Positions 1 to 12,170 of a stretch of 64,000 nucleotides of DNA are shown here, piece after piece. The position numbers and the translations under genes were made by a program. The stretch is from Hyparrhenia diplandra (Eukaryota; Streptophyta; Magnoliopsida; Poales; Poaceae): the NCBI GenBank assembly GCA_015847255.1, contig JADLZK010001299.1, positions 124,001 through 188,000 on the forward strand, read 5' to 3'. The notes under the pieces are model-generated. The model was not told the DNA's origin, did no database searches, and saw nothing but the letters and a program-made list of their open reading frames with translations. The stretch's first letter is position 1. Every line of letters begins with the position of its first letter.

Positions 1-2094
1 TACGGCGCGTTAGATTTGCCAAGGAATTGATGGATAGGTTCTCTTATGGTGCGGGATTGCGGTTTTGATTGCAGTGAGTTCTATTCATAGCATATGTGAG
101 TATGGTTCTTAGCCTTTTTCAAAATCACCACACTCATTTATTTCCCCGAAATGTGCGGTACAGTCGATGCTTAATATATATGCAGTTATTGGAACAAGAC
201 GAGTCTTTAACAAACCCGACTTCAGTTTTTCAAAGCGATGCTTGTTTTCGAATCTATACCCCTAGATGATACCTTTGCTTAAGAACTGTTATTTAATTGT
301 TCATAACTGTATGGGACTGTGATATTCTGCTTTTATCATGTGTCATGTGTTAAATGGCAAAGTGATCCCTAATTATAAATGTAACTTAGTTCGGATGTCA
401 TCAAAGGGGATTATTCATTTTGCTTCGTATTAATTATTTTACTATTCATTATATATATGCTAATTGTGCAAGTGGCTCACTCCGGATGATATATTACTCG
501 TGAACTGTAAAATTCAATTGCTCATAACGGCGTCAAAATGTAATATTGCCTTTTATTAAAGCGTCATGTGTTAATTGAAGTGATTCCTGGTTTTATCTAG
601 AAAAGGGCCTGTCGTAGTACCTTTTAACTTGCTGTCCACTAGCACCATGCATATTTTGCTGGTGCTCCTCCCCTATCTTTTAATTTGGTACATACAAAAA
701 TTTGTCTTTAGTCATGGTCATCTTTGGTAAAGAGAAGAAGATATAGAATGAGCATATCTTCTAACTTGTTTAAGCATTATGCCACCTTTCGGGATATGAG
801 TCTTACGCTTCTAACTTCGGAAGAGATCCGGGGATCATACCTCGCAATGCACATCCTCGAGAACACGAAGCTTTTGATGGCAATGCAGAGGTTGGGGCTA
901 ACCGGACTCCACCCGTGCGTTGCCCGAAAGTGAAGGATGTTGTTGTCAGCGGGATCCTTTGTGAAGACAAAATCTTGTGACACTTGCATGTTGTATGTGC
1001 CTCCTCGTTGCTCTCATTGCTCTATCGCAACAACGTGTGGAGCGTTTTGACCATCACGCCCATGGGTTGGACAATGCATAGGACATGTAAGTTTATTACC
1101 TAAACACTTTTGACTCGAAAGCCCGGCTTGCTATTCATATACAATATTTTGCCAACACTATTTGTTAAATCTTGCGACCTCTGTTGTCTCTTCTTCATTT
1201 AACGCATCGATTTTGTTTGCTTGTTCCCCACATTACTAAAATGTCGAGCATTTTTTCCTTTCGGAATGTCTAGATTCCTCTTAAATTTGTAAAAGACTTC
1301 AAACACCTTAGAAGATTTCTTATGTTTGTGCGAGGAGGAATTCTGAGGTTCTTCTATATGTTTGTATTCTCAACAACTCTCGCTTCTCTACTGTATGTCT
1401 TTGGGTTCTGCTGGGTGCTCATTGTTAAGATCACAAATGAAGAGCGAGATAACAATTTGGAAGGCAATGGCAAAGCCCCCTGCATATATTGCCATAATCA
1501 TCTAAACATTCATTGCGGTTTGGTTTGTTGGTGGCCTCTCTCGTGTTCCATTTGTTTCTCATGAGCACAAATCGGGTAAAAAGCTGATTCCAAGAAGGAT
1601 GTATTTATATCCTTGCTCGATGAAGTATGTTGTGCCAATTGCTAACCATTGCCCTACTTCGATTTGTAGACAACATATGAGAACTTCAAGTATCGCTATG
1701 ATCAACGAGCCGGCCCATACAACGGGGGAGTCATAGAAAACATCAAAGAGATCTTCTTTACAACGATCCCTCCTTCCAAGAACAACTTACGTGGTAGGGT
1801 CCAACAGGGAGCATGGTCCGAGGCCTCGCCCAACAAATGGTTTCATGAGTCCAAACATGGGGAGAAGCATTGGCGACCGAGATGGGTAGAAAACCGGTGG
1901 CATGGGATGAGCCTAGGATGGCGGTGAGATTGGTGATTTAGGAGCGTGTCCGAGCAACTTGTTGGAGGACAAGGATGGCGGGTTTCGTAGTGCATCTCCG
2001 GTCGAGCCGTGGCGCCCTTGCGGTTGGAGGAGGCTTAGAAGAGCAAGGCTCCTCGGCAATGAACCCGGGCGTTCAAAATTTGGGGAGTTGAAGC
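1..2094 (+). pseudogene. DHHC-type protein S-acyltransferase (palmitoyltransferase) pseudogene, 5' end outside window
   Basis: Family role: membrane enzymes that transfer palmitate to protein cysteines. Recognisable pieces in order: a fragment before the donor at 74 (reads ELMDRFSYGAG); about 790-1086 with a GRDPGIIPRN-like stretch split over two frames and the Cys-rich domain (CDTCMLYVPPRCSHCS, then VERFDHH); about 1338-1575 with the transmembrane stretch RFFYMFVFSTTL and FGFCWVLIVK; and 1670-2094 with the plant-typical tail TYENFKYRYDQRAGPYNGG, IPPSKNN and DKDGGFRSASP. Apparent splice sites remain (donors 1087 and 1576, acceptor before 1670), so it is not a processed copy. It is broken: single T losses hit two zinc-region cysteine codons and the catalytic cysteine codon, giving DHH-A-H and then a stop; more frameshifts lie near 815-830, after 1440 and after 1800. 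The family call is secure; the paralogue is not. Confidence 0.88.
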
Positions 2095-2685
2095 GGTATA
2101 CTTTTATTATTTTACTTTGATAGTAGCTCCGAGTAGAAAATTTAGAGTACAAAATTATTTTTTCAATCACTTTTCAAAAACTATGCAAAATACCTTGAGT
2201 TTTATTTTAGCATGACCTAGTTTTTGCCATATCCTGCCTAGTTATAGATATCGGCTTCAATACCATGTCTTGTTTTTCGAGATCTAGCGGTGGGATTTTT
2301 AGGGACTTTTTTGTGTAGCTTGGGCTACGCTCTGGTATCTCTAGTGCGCATCGGACCGGAACTTCTTTACCATGTCCTCGTAGGTCTTCAACAAATTCTC
2401 GCCGCTTTTTTGTATTCGAGGAAGCAAGTGTGCATCTTGAGGGGATCTTTGCTATTGTCTTAGGATGTTTTTCTCTATAACCATGTTTTTAGTTACGAAA
2501 GAGTTGTGAGGTCCTCTATGACAAGCTTAGCTAAATTATGACTACTTGGTTTTTCAATTGTGGGAAATCGAGTCTGCGCAGAGTCAAGCTATTACACGCA
2601 TTTCTTCCACGAAAGCAGTTTTTTAGCAAAACAATGACGAAGAAGGTATGTCATAATCCCACATAACTTTATACTCAGAATTACA
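2095..2685. other. Downstream flank of the DHHC pseudogene, no gene seen
   Basis: AT-leaning sequence directly after the last recognisable codons of the acyltransferase pseudogene. It may be old 3' UTR and flank. No second gene or known repeat was recognised. Confidence 0.4.
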
Positions 2686-3430
2686 TGCACTACGAGTTCA
2701 AAAAAGTTTATATTTAGAATTTATAAACTTTGAAATATGACAATATAAAATTTATACTTCTTTGGCAATAAACTTTGTGTTGCTATGTTCAAAACTTTGA
2801 ATGCTAGGTTCAGAAACTTTACAATCAGAATTTAAAACTCTCAAGTATAACTTTTACAAACTATATCTTTGCTAGGTTAAAACTTTTAGACTATAATATT
2901 TACAAACTTTTTATTGCTAGGTTCAAAACTTTTAGACTATAACATTAACAACTTTGTACTAATAGGTTCAAAACTTTACACTCGAATTTATAAAACTTTC
3001 AACTATTACATAGCAAACTTTGTAATGCTAGATAAAAAACTTTGAACTATTGCACGATAAACTTTGAACTATCGCACTATATACTGCTAGGTAAAATTTG
3101 GGCTATAACATTATAAACTTTATGCATCAATAATGAAAATTTTCACCTAGCCTTTTTATAAAAAACTCTGAACTATCACATTACAAAATGTTTGATACTA
3201 TTACCCTTTTTGTTAACCATTTTTTTCATGTCAACATACATGCTTACATTGCTACTTTCTTTTTAATAGAGTTTAATTACAAGTATAAAGTGTGCCTTTG
3301 TAAACTTTACACTTGTATAACATTAGCAACATTGTACTAATAGGTTCAAAACTTTACCCTTGAATTTATAAAACTTTAAACTAGTACATAGCAAACTTTT
3401 AAATGCTAGGTAAAAGCCTTTCTATTCACT
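2686..3430. repeat. AT-rich array of diverged AAACTTTnnACTAT-type motifs, left arm
   Basis: Short units such as AAACTTTGAACTAT and GGTTCAAAACTTT recur every 20-40 bases, mostly in one orientation. The reverse-complement motif (TATAAAGTTT with CAACCTA) dominates 9,030-9,720. Such dense subterminal arrays in opposite orientation are typical of CACTA-like DNA transposons, and the array begins at a CACTAC string (about 2,685), but no clear matching terminal repeat or target duplication was found. It could also be an independent AT-rich satellite-like relic. Confidence 0.45.
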
Positions 3431-4974
3431 TGAGCATCATGGAGGTCTAAGCCGGATGCTTGACTTTTTTTTTTTTTTTTTTGCACATCATTTGTTGACG
3501 CCGGCTGCGGGGAGTGACTAGAGCCGCTTCTGTTGCTAGCGCTTTGCGGGTAGGGACTATGACCACTTTTTCCTATCTGGCTGACTGGCTGTGGGATGGT
3601 CTAGAGCCATACATTCTTGGCGACGCTCTTGTGGGAGGGAATAATAGCCACTTTTTACGTTTTGTTAAGCGTATGTAAAATGATTTTTATGGACAATTGG
3701 CATTGTACACTCTAAATTTTTATTCTTTTTTTGCAACCTTTTTTTGGTGTACTGTAGCCCTCAAACTGTTTTTGTTTTGCTTCACATTGATATCATAGTT
3801 TGACTTGCGGATCCTCACATTAGAGTCAAACTTATACCTTTTTTTTTGTTTTGTTCGTTTTCATTTTTTTAGGATGTTCAACGGAACCCCTTCTACTGAT
3901 GAGAACAAGTTCATTGAAAAGGTACAAATTTTGTTGAGCTTTGAATGACATAATAACTAGTTCTTAAAATATTAATACATGACATAGTAACAAGTTTGAA
4001 CCTGCACTGAATTCATTGTTGGATCCAGTATGCTTTTTTCTTCGACTTGAATGTTTATGATAGATAAGCGCATATATCTTTCTATTATTTTATCTTATGT
4101 GTAGGTTGTTAAATTATAATGAAGATATTTAGAGCATTACTGTTCTAGTGTCCATTTTCGGATGCTCACATGCGAGTCTGCCCCACCTCTCTTTTTCTTT
4201 GTTAGTAATTTGTTTAGGAACATGGTATTATTCCACTTAGAGGCCTCAAAATGAAGCTGTTAAAATTTGAGGAGTACCCCTCATTCTCAACAAGTTTGTT
4301 TTATTTCTTTTTTACCCCATTGGTCTACCTTATTGGCTATGTTCTTTGACCTTTGCAGTGAGAACAAACGTCTGTAGGGAGTTTATCTTAGCTTTGTGGC
4401 AATTACTCTCCTATACACCCAGCGGTACTAGTCCATTTGGCCAACACTTTAGTTATGATCTTGGACATTAAGGAAGGCTGATTGGTCTATACTTTTGATC
4501 TGTTAATTGAGTACTCTACAAGAGTTCTCCCAATCGAAGTATCTTTGGTTTCAGTTCCCCTCTTCTTCTTTTTTTTTTTTTTTTTTTTTTGACGCTACTT
4601 TCTTTGTTGTTTTTGGCCCTTCAAGGGAGTTTCTATTTGGGCAAGGGTTGTTTTATTTCTGAATTAAGTAGAGCAGTTAGGTTATGAGATGAAATAAAAA
4701 CAAGCCATTTGTTGAGATTGGGTTACCACGACCATCTTTAGACATTTTTTCACTTGGGTACTTTTGAGGGCAAAACGGATACATGACAACACACGGCAGA
4801 GCTACGTGGTGGCCATACTTTTTGGCCATGGCCCTCCTTCCTTTTACTCAGAACCGTTGTTTAGCCCAAAACCCGGACCGTCCACACAATCTTGTATAAC
4901 TACGCAAAGTAATCGCGACCACAAGTCCGGAGGGCCTCTGTTATGAAGAACCTTCCAAATTACAGGGGCCCACA
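3431..4974. other. Intergenic DNA, one possible captured exon, no gene recognised
   Basis: Contains long T tracts (3,464-3,481; 4,569-4,590). At about 3,872-3,926 a short segment preceded by a pyrimidine tract and AG and followed by GTACAA reads FNGTPSTDENKFIEK, which looks like a lone exon. I do not recognise its parent gene. The rest has no coding signal. Confidence 0.3.
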
Positions 4975-7900
4975 TGTACTAATTATTGGTTTAACAACCT
5001 TTAATAGTCACATATGTGCTCCTATAATCGGAAAAGTACTATTACCTTTTCCAACCGGGATCCGTTACGAGGTCATTGCGAATTACAACAGTTTTCATAC
5101 ATAATCGAGTAAAGCAATGGAAGACTTATATTACAATAATTTTACAACTATTTATTTAAAACAAGTTTTACAAAAATAAAAGTAGGAGTAGCGGAAAGTT
5201 TATTACACAAGTAACACTACTAGACCCTGCCCACGGGTCTCACTCATCATCACTTTCTTCACGATGAACTGTCATGCAAAGACGGTCCGGCATGGAGACA
5301 TAACTCTCGTGTCCCGCAACATGGGTCAACAAACCCTGAGTACGGGAGTACTCAACAAGACTTACCCGACTAAAGAAAATAGGAGGAGACTCAGGAATGC
5401 TGGTCTAATAGGAATCAAGGTAAGGCTTTTAGCAAGAAGCAAGGACTCTTTTTGCAGAAAAGCTTACTAGTAGTGAATCCTTACTTTCAACATTTTACTC
5501 CCAATTTAGTTTCTCACCTATTCTAGGTGATTTTACACTATAGCAAACACTTGTAGAAGTTCCATCACTTATTCCATTTCTTCAACTGTTCCATAATTAA
5601 ACCTCAATGTAAGTGGGGAAAACCAGTCTCCATATCAGAAGCACGGTGATTTGAAATCGATTAACCCAATTTGGGAGTTCTTTCCACCACGACATATGTA
5701 GCACTTAAGCTTGCATATATCAACCCTTTCACGGATACTCAAAAGCGGAACCGCGTCCTACGCCACCCGAGAGTACCGTACACCTCCAATCGGGACTTTA
5801 ACCCACGAGGGTAACGCGTACTCCCGCCATCTCTCCACTCCCGGTCTTGCGGTTATGCGTTTCGATTTGACACCCCCAAGATCGGGCTTACCGGAGTATG
5901 GGTCCGGAACTAGGGTCGATTTGTGATGGGGCAACACCCATGACAGGCGTGCCATTGGTCCAACGACCTCGGCGCGGTGCGTTCCATAGTCGGTTCTGGC
6001 GGCTTACACGCGTTCAAGTCCTTAATCGACAAGTCGGAAATACTACTTTGAGACTCCATTCTCAATGCAAATTACCCGATAGGTCTCAATTTCAACACCA
6101 TATCCCGGTATGGTTTTCTCATATAGCATCTTTCTCATCAAAAACCTCTTCGGGCTATCATAAGGGACTTGTCACATTTGGACTCAAAAGTCTAACTAAT
6201 ATAGCCAGGCTAAGCATTCTAACATTTTAGCAAAAACAGGTTATCAAGGTAGATATCGAAATAAACAAGGAATGGTAATGCATCAATTAGGTTGTCACTC
6301 AACTCCTATCACCTAATGCAAAGCATAAAGCAAAGGTGATATAAAGCTTTGTAAAACACAAGGAATTGTTTAAATGAACAGGGGCTTGCCTTGATTGACG
6401 AGATATCCCGACTTCGGACGACGGATCGCAATACTTTCGAACTCGGGTCCAGCGGAATAGCCCTCTTCGGAGACTTGATCAACAACTTCACGATCACCTT
6501 CGTTCACTATACGAAAGAATAACATATGCTTTACATGATGCCATGTATATAAACATGATGCGCGAGGATGCATGAAATGATAAACGCTTGAGTTCAACTT
6601 TCCTTCACGATAAAGTTGCAACCGAACAAAACCAACTTGTTGAACTACTCTACGAGATATCATCACCATTGCCTAAGGAGTTCTCAAGGACCATGTGACA
6701 GTGGTGTGGTGTAGGGTTCACAAAACAACCCAAATTTCACCCCAAAACCCTAAGTTATAAAGCGCTAAACAATTTGTTTAACACATAAAATAATAGGGCA
6801 TAAAATAATAAAATTTTAACTTTCTCAAAACAAGCTCCAAAATTTTTGTACAAGTAGGTCAGGTCATAAAACAGTACCAAAATAATTTTCATGATTTTTG
6901 GATAAATAAATTAATTATTAAAAATCAAGGAAGATACATTTTTCAATTAAAATTTGTATTTTTAAATCATGCCCAAACTATTCAAAATGCAAGTTTCAAA
7001 TTTTTCATGGATAGACATATCCATGGGAAGGCTACACAAAAAATTTTTAGAATTTTTGAGCTAGTATTTGAATTTGTACAAAATTTGGAAAATCGGACAC
7101 TATTCAAATAAAAGGAATTGAATAAAACATTTTATAAATGAAAAATGGGTTTTGGGCTGAATTCGCCTGTTATTCTGTGCATGACCCATCACTTGTTTAC
7201 GGCCCAAAATGGAACGATAACGGACCGGCCCTAGTGGAGCGGTGTTGGGTCGGCCCAACATGAACGATGCTTGGCACGGCTTTGTTCATGTGTTGCGCGC
7301 GGCGCTCACCGTCGGCGACGGTCGCAGCGCCACACCGCTGTGGGCGGCGCGGCCGTGTTCGGTGCGGCGTTGGTCCAAACGAAAAACTAATTTCAAAAAC
7401 GTGGCGGGGCTCACAGGGGTTCTAGGACGGAGCTTGGTCGGGCGAGCAAGGCGGGGAGATGGGTCGGCGACGGCGACGGCGGACGGCGGGCGGCTCGGGC
7501 TCGGCGTTCGGCGTCTTTGGGGTCACGGTTGGGACAGCGGGCAGCGGTCGATCACGGGTACATCATCAAAAGGAAGAGAAAACGAGAAGAAAAAGTGAGC
7601 AAAGGCTCACCGGAGCAAGGATGGCGACGACGGCGGGCTCGGCGGGCCATGCCCCGGGAAGAAGGAGTCGCGACGGCGATTCCGGCGGCGGGTTGCGCCG
7701 GGTTCCGGAGGGAGGTTAGGAAGTTGCGGAGCTGCTGGAGTAGATGGTTGGGTGAAAGATGGCTCGTCGGCGACGAACGGCGGCGGCGGGGTGAGCGGGT
7801 CCGACGGCGGCGGTTTCGAAAAAAGAGGAAAACAACAACGACACCGGCCTATTTATAGGAGGGAGGGGTCGGATAGGTGCTTGAGGGCGTCGCGAAGGTC

Positions 7901-8640
7901 CCTGAGCTGGCCGGGCCAGCCAGGTTCGGCGGTGGACGGCGTGAACGTTGCCGGCCGGCGGTGGCGAGAGGAGGAGTGGTCGGGGCATTGTAGCTCACAA
8001 ACCCTAACTTCGAATTTTCCAAATTACTCTCAAATTTTGAACTGAACTCAAAAATTTCCAAAAAGTAACCCCCTTAAATTTTCAAGATCTACAATTTTCT
8101 CAATTGAAGCATTTTCAAAATCTGCCTAGAAATATGACTTTTTAAAAAGCAGCTTCAAAATTTGAAATTTGAATTCAAAATTACTTTTAAAAACATGTAA
8201 CAACTTGAAAAACTTTGTACATGACTTTTGTTTCTCTCAAAAAAGATCTACAAACTAGCTTTTGAAAGTTTTCTCAAATTTTGCATAAATTTTGAAATAT
8301 AGAAAAGGGGGCAATTTGAGTTTGAAAGAAATTCAAAATTACTTCAAATTTTTGAACTAAACTTTAAAAACTCAAAATACCAACTTTGTATAATTTTGAA
8401 AAATCTACAAAAATGCTTTAATAACCATACCCAAAATCTTGATAAATTTTGAATAAATTAAAAGGGGACAAACTAGGGTTTAAGATTAGGGTTTCCAACA
8501 AAGGGGAATAGCTTTGGAATCCGATCTCTCTCTCGTGTCTTTTCAACCGACATTGCAACCAAGCATAAAATAAACTCATTTTAGTTCAATGCAACACATG
8601 GTGGGCTAAACATGGATGCTTTGCAATGATTATGATGACA
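4975..8640 (-). mobile_element. Probable LTR (solo or partial) of a Ty3/gypsy element, minus orientation
   Basis: On the minus strand this reads like a long grass gypsy LTR: AT-rich start with many TTCAAATTT runs (8,640-8,000), a TATAAATA box (7,851-7,857), a GC-rich transcribed stretch full of GCCGCC triplets (7,860-7,240), then an AT-rich tail. ORFs in the GC-rich block overlap in many frames and show no family motif. Possible ends are TGTACTAA at 4,975 and the complement of TGTCATCA at 8,640, without a convincing target duplication. The assignment rests on composition and layout only. Confidence 0.4.
7851..7857 (-). promoter_or_regulatory. TATA box of the putative LTR
   Basis: The minus strand reads CTCCTATAAATAGGCC, a strong plant TATA context, just upstream of a GC-rich stretch as in an LTR U3/R junction. 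Confidence 0.45.
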
Positions 8641-9029
8641 TGTCGGGGTTTTAGTGTAATTAACACGAGGAGGTGTTACGACCTCTTGTCCCTTTTCATC
8701 ATCTTCTCTGTCCCTCACGAGAGTCCAAGTCGTAGCGTGACTCCCACAAAGCATCCACTCTGCATCCGGCCGGCCAGGCCTTTTGCGAGCTAGGAAAGAA
8801 CGAGCTCATGAGCCTAGCACGGCAAACACTCGAGACGGCGGCCCGGTCATTGCCCTACGGTCTTAAGGCATTTTTGCTTGTGCCCACTTTTTTGGACTGG
8901 CTGATGTGCGCCGTAGTGTATACAATGATTAGCCTAAACCCATGTCTATTGTTACTGCGGGTTAGTGATCCAGTCTATTGTTTATGGTCCAATAATCTTT
9001 TTGATTTATGCCTTTTTTTGTAATATAAT
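8641..9029. other. Flank of the LTR-like region, no gene seen
   Basis: Mixed-composition sequence with no family motif or repeat that I recognise. Confidence 0.3.
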
Positions 9030-9720
9030 ATCTTTGCTTCAATGTATGAACCTAGCATTCTAAAGTTTGTAATGTAACAATTGTAAACCTAGTACTATAA
9101 AGTTTTGGACTAGTGGTATAAAGATTTTAGTGCCATTGCTTAAAGTTTTCAACCTAACAATATAAAGTTTTCAACCTACCAATATAAAGTTTTAAATGTG
9201 GTAGTTTAGTCTCCCAATGCCCCTATTTTTTTCTAGTATAAAGTTTAAAATGTAGCAAGTACAAACTTTTTTTAATAAACTTTAGATTTTTTAATAATTC
9301 AAAGTTTATGACTTTTCGAGAGTTAAGTTAGTAATCTCATAACTTTAGATTTTTTTATACTAATTTTTGGGTGTAAAGTTTTAAACCTAACAATACTAAC
9401 TTTATAATGTCATAGTTGAAAGTTTTTTTTTTTTTTCCTAAAAAAATATTTTATAAAATACCTAAAGTTATATTTGGACTAGTGGTATAAAGATTTTAGT
9501 GCCATTAGTTAAAGTTTTTCAACATACCAATATAAAGTTTTAAACTTACCAATATAAAGTTTCTAATGTGGTAGTTTAGTCTCGAAATGGCCCCTATTTT
9601 TTTTACGGTGATTTAATGTTTTATTGATTCTAAGTATAAAGTTTTGAATGTAGCGTTATAAACTTTTTTAAAAAACCCTACTCATAGACACTGTATAATA
9701 TAAAAATGAAAAGTTTGATA
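9030..9720. repeat. AT-rich array, right arm, inverted relative to 2,686-3,430
   Basis: Units such as ACCAATATAAAGTTTT and GACTAGTGGTATAAAG repeat here; the latter occurs twice, near 9,100 and 9,480, as part of a longer duplicated stretch. The motifs are the complement of those in the left arm. The outer ends resemble each other imperfectly in inverted orientation (TATAAACTTTTTT near 9,657 against AAAAAAGTTTATA near 2,701). Confidence 0.45.
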
Positions 9721-10081
9721 TAAGTCTATATTTTAATAATGAAATTTCCTTTTTTTAGGAATATTCATTATTTTGAAGTCTTGAAGAAAACAGGGAGCAA
9801 CATTTTACCTTTTGGTTTCATCCTTTTTTTAGAAATACAAAAATGTCGAAATAAATTGTATTTGGCTTTTCTCCTTATTTTCATTCTAGCTCTCTTCCAT
9901 TTTTTTTTTACATAGGATAAGTATTTTTTTGATAAACATAAGATTTATGGTATTTAAAAACAATGTTTTTTACGTACTTTCACTTCCATATGGATGTGAA
10001 ACCATCCCCCGCCCTTTTATTTTACCCACAAATCCGATGTCCCTAAAGAGAAAATTTTAGGTTGTAGACAAGATTATTTTT
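9721..10081. other. AT-rich intergenic DNA, nothing recognised
   Basis: Long T runs and no coding signal. No relation to the other repeats of the window was noticed. Confidence 0.3.
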
Positions 10082-10190
10082 CGGCCCAATAAAGCCCAGA
10101 CGGGAGAAACGAGAAAAAATGGCCTAATGAAGCCCGGACAAGAGAAACCAAAAAAGCGACCCAATGAAGCCCGGGAGACGGAGAAGCTGT
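10082..10190. repeat. Tandem repeat, three units of about 37 bp
   Basis: Three imperfect units, each starting with a (g/c)CCCAAT-or-CCTAAT-plus-AAGCCC core followed by a gAGAAAC-type A/G-rich tail. ORFs crossing it encode only the repeat and show no domain. Confidence 0.6.
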
Positions 10191-10252
10191 CCCACTCGGC
10201 TGTACCGCGCGGCGCCCTACTGGTACTTGCGCACGCGCGCGGCTACTGATCT

Positions 10253-10307
10253 GGCGCATGTGCACCGGTATCCTTCGTAGCGCATGTGCGCCGGTATCCT
10301 TCCTAGC
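10253..10307. repeat. Tandem repeat, two units of 27 bp
   Basis: The core GCGCATGTGCNCCGGTATCC occurs twice back to back with one or two mismatches, in a GC-rich stretch. Confidence 0.6.
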
Positions 10308-10839
10308 GAGCGTGCGCCGCCCAGTGACGCCCGAACGCGGTCGCTACCAGGAACTAGGTAGAATCCATCGGTGTCGTACGACCCCGGTGCTAGCCACTGG
10401 CTCCCATCCCCTCACCTCTCTTTGCCCCATCGGCCACTTGCTCTGCCTTTCGGTTGGCCCGACCTGTTTGGGAGTTTCATGCTACCCGACCTGTCCCGGT
10501 CCAGAAAATGGCCCATGGTGTCGTGATACCATGGTTTTAGATTTAAATTACGGTGGAAGACGTCACATGGGACCATGGTGATCACAAACAGCGACATCAC
10601 AGGTGGCGGCGTTATGGTGTCAGGAGCAGGCAGCGATGACGCTAAAGAGACAAACGTCGAAAATGAATTCCTCTAAACTAATAAGTACTACCAATCTATT
10701 TTATATATCATTTTCCTTTGCACGCGTTTGTTAAAAAGCCCTAAAACAAATACTAGGCCATTGTATGATGCTTGCAGAACAACTCTTACGAGCTTGAAAT
10801 CAATATATCGAGCTATTTGAACATCCATATGCCAAACGA
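10308..10839. other. Mixed-composition DNA, no gene recognised
   Basis: Short ORFs on both strands lack any motif I know. GC content falls sharply after about 10,640, where the AT-rich flank of the next repeat unit begins. Confidence 0.3.
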
Positions 10840-11640
10840 AGATTTGTTTATGGGTTTGAATGGATACACAAAGTATCTTTAGATTTTGCAGTAAGCTTAT
10901 ACCAATATATACACCCATTTATATTATTTTATTTCATTTTTGTCGCTCAAGGGGTAAAGACGGTAAAAATGTAAAAGCCTATTTTATTTATCTTTTGTCA
11001 AAAGAAGGTTCAATGGGTAAGATCGTACAATGAAAAAGCCCGTGGCTAAGGGCATGTGTTCTAACTCTGAAAACACGGCTTTAGGCTTTAGAGTAGTTGC
11101 TCCGTTATAGAGCGGCTCTATAGTGGATTTGAGCTCCCATAAGACCGTTTGTAGAGCTTATCCCAACATTGAAATAGACTCATATATAACGATAAAAACA
11201 TAATCAAGGACCAAAATACAAAAACATTACTTCATCTTCTTCCCACGGGCAACCATGGTAGCGAGTAGCCGGGGAGGGGAGGGGCCGGACCTGTGTGGTG
11301 GAGCGTGCGGAGGGAGTCAGAATTGGGAGGCGGGTCGCGTGCTAGCGGCTGGACATGGTCGGCTGCGAAGCTCTAGAGTTGGGTGTGCGCAATAGGGATG
11401 GGTGCGACTACGATCGTACACATAGAAGAGATGGGTGTGACGACCGACAAGCCTACGGGTGAGGTTGGAGCTAGGTGGTGGAGCAAGCGATAGCTGAGGG
11501 GCCAAATCAAGGTCGCAGATTGTGAGCTAGCGTCAAGAGCGGATTGGTGCGGCATGACCAAACAACCGCGAGGGCGAAGGAAAGTAACAAAGCATTCATT
11601 TTCCACTAATAAACTCGTGGAAAAATCTTACATCAATATT
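10840..11640 (+). repeat. Dispersed repeat unit upstream of promoter module D
   Basis: This stretch is repeated in altered form elsewhere. The part around TATGGGTTTGAATNGATA, with a GGGTAAAGACGG segment after it, recurs near 11,670, 26,285, 41,320 and 57,010. The GATGGGTGTGACGA segment near 11,430 recurs near 40,800. The AAATAGACTCATATATAA segment recurs near 27,190. No protein motif is seen; it appears to be a non-coding repeat travelling with the promoter module. Confidence 0.55.
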
Positions 11641-12170
11641 TAAGCTATTCTCCACGTCAATATGTTAGCGACGATTTATTTATGGGTTTGAATTGATATA
11701 CAAAGTACTTTTCAGTTTTTGCGTGAAGCTTACACCAATGCATCTATTTATTTTATTTTATTTTATTTTTTATCATGAAGGCTCAAGCAATAAATAAAGA
11801 CAATAATAATGGAAAACCCTTATTTATTTATTTTTCATGCAATTAAATATCAATCAATAATTAAAAGATCCAAGGGTAAAAACAGTATAATAATGGAAAA
11901 AAAACCCCCCGGGCAAAGCAAAATCCGACTCTTGTTCTTCAAAACAGCCCGGGTTGGCGCGTGAGGGCTACTCATCTTCCGGCAATAAAATAAGAGCCTA
12001 GCGGCGCCCGGGCGTGTCGCTTCCCCAATCGATCGAGTTCTCGATTTCCGCAATCCCAATTTTGATCTCGCGACCACAGCTCAGCTGGCTTGACGATCTC
12101 GACCCGGCGGCTCGATCCTCGGTCGATTCGGCAACGCGATCCGTCAAATCAATTCGGCGAGGCGCTGCTT
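11641..12170 (+). promoter_or_regulatory. Promoter module copy D (truncated, no ORF behind it)
   Basis: Homologous to the leaders of the small gene family at 28.8, 41.5 and 57.2 kb. It has the GGTAAAAACAGTATAAT segment, the GGTTGGCGCGTGAGGG segment, an AATAAAAT TATA-like box at 11,984-11,991, then the CGATCGAGTTCTCGATTTCC and CGACCCGGCGGCTCGATCC segments. Homology stops near 12,170, just before the position where the ORF starts in copies A and B. Confidence 0.6.

Noticed and set aside
7242..8061. Cluster of short ORFs on both strands
   Set aside because: GC-rich LTR-like sequence gives open frames in most readings; no motif, no consistent start or splice context.
4975..8640. ACATG as the target duplication of the putative gypsy LTR
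   Set aside because: ACATG is found near both edges (4,972-4,976 and 8,638-8,642), but using it would leave LTR ends that are not TG...CA, so the boundaries remain open.
10258..10581. ORF of 107 codons after the 10 kb tandem repeats
   Set aside because: It starts inside a tandem repeat, has no motif and no homologue in the window.
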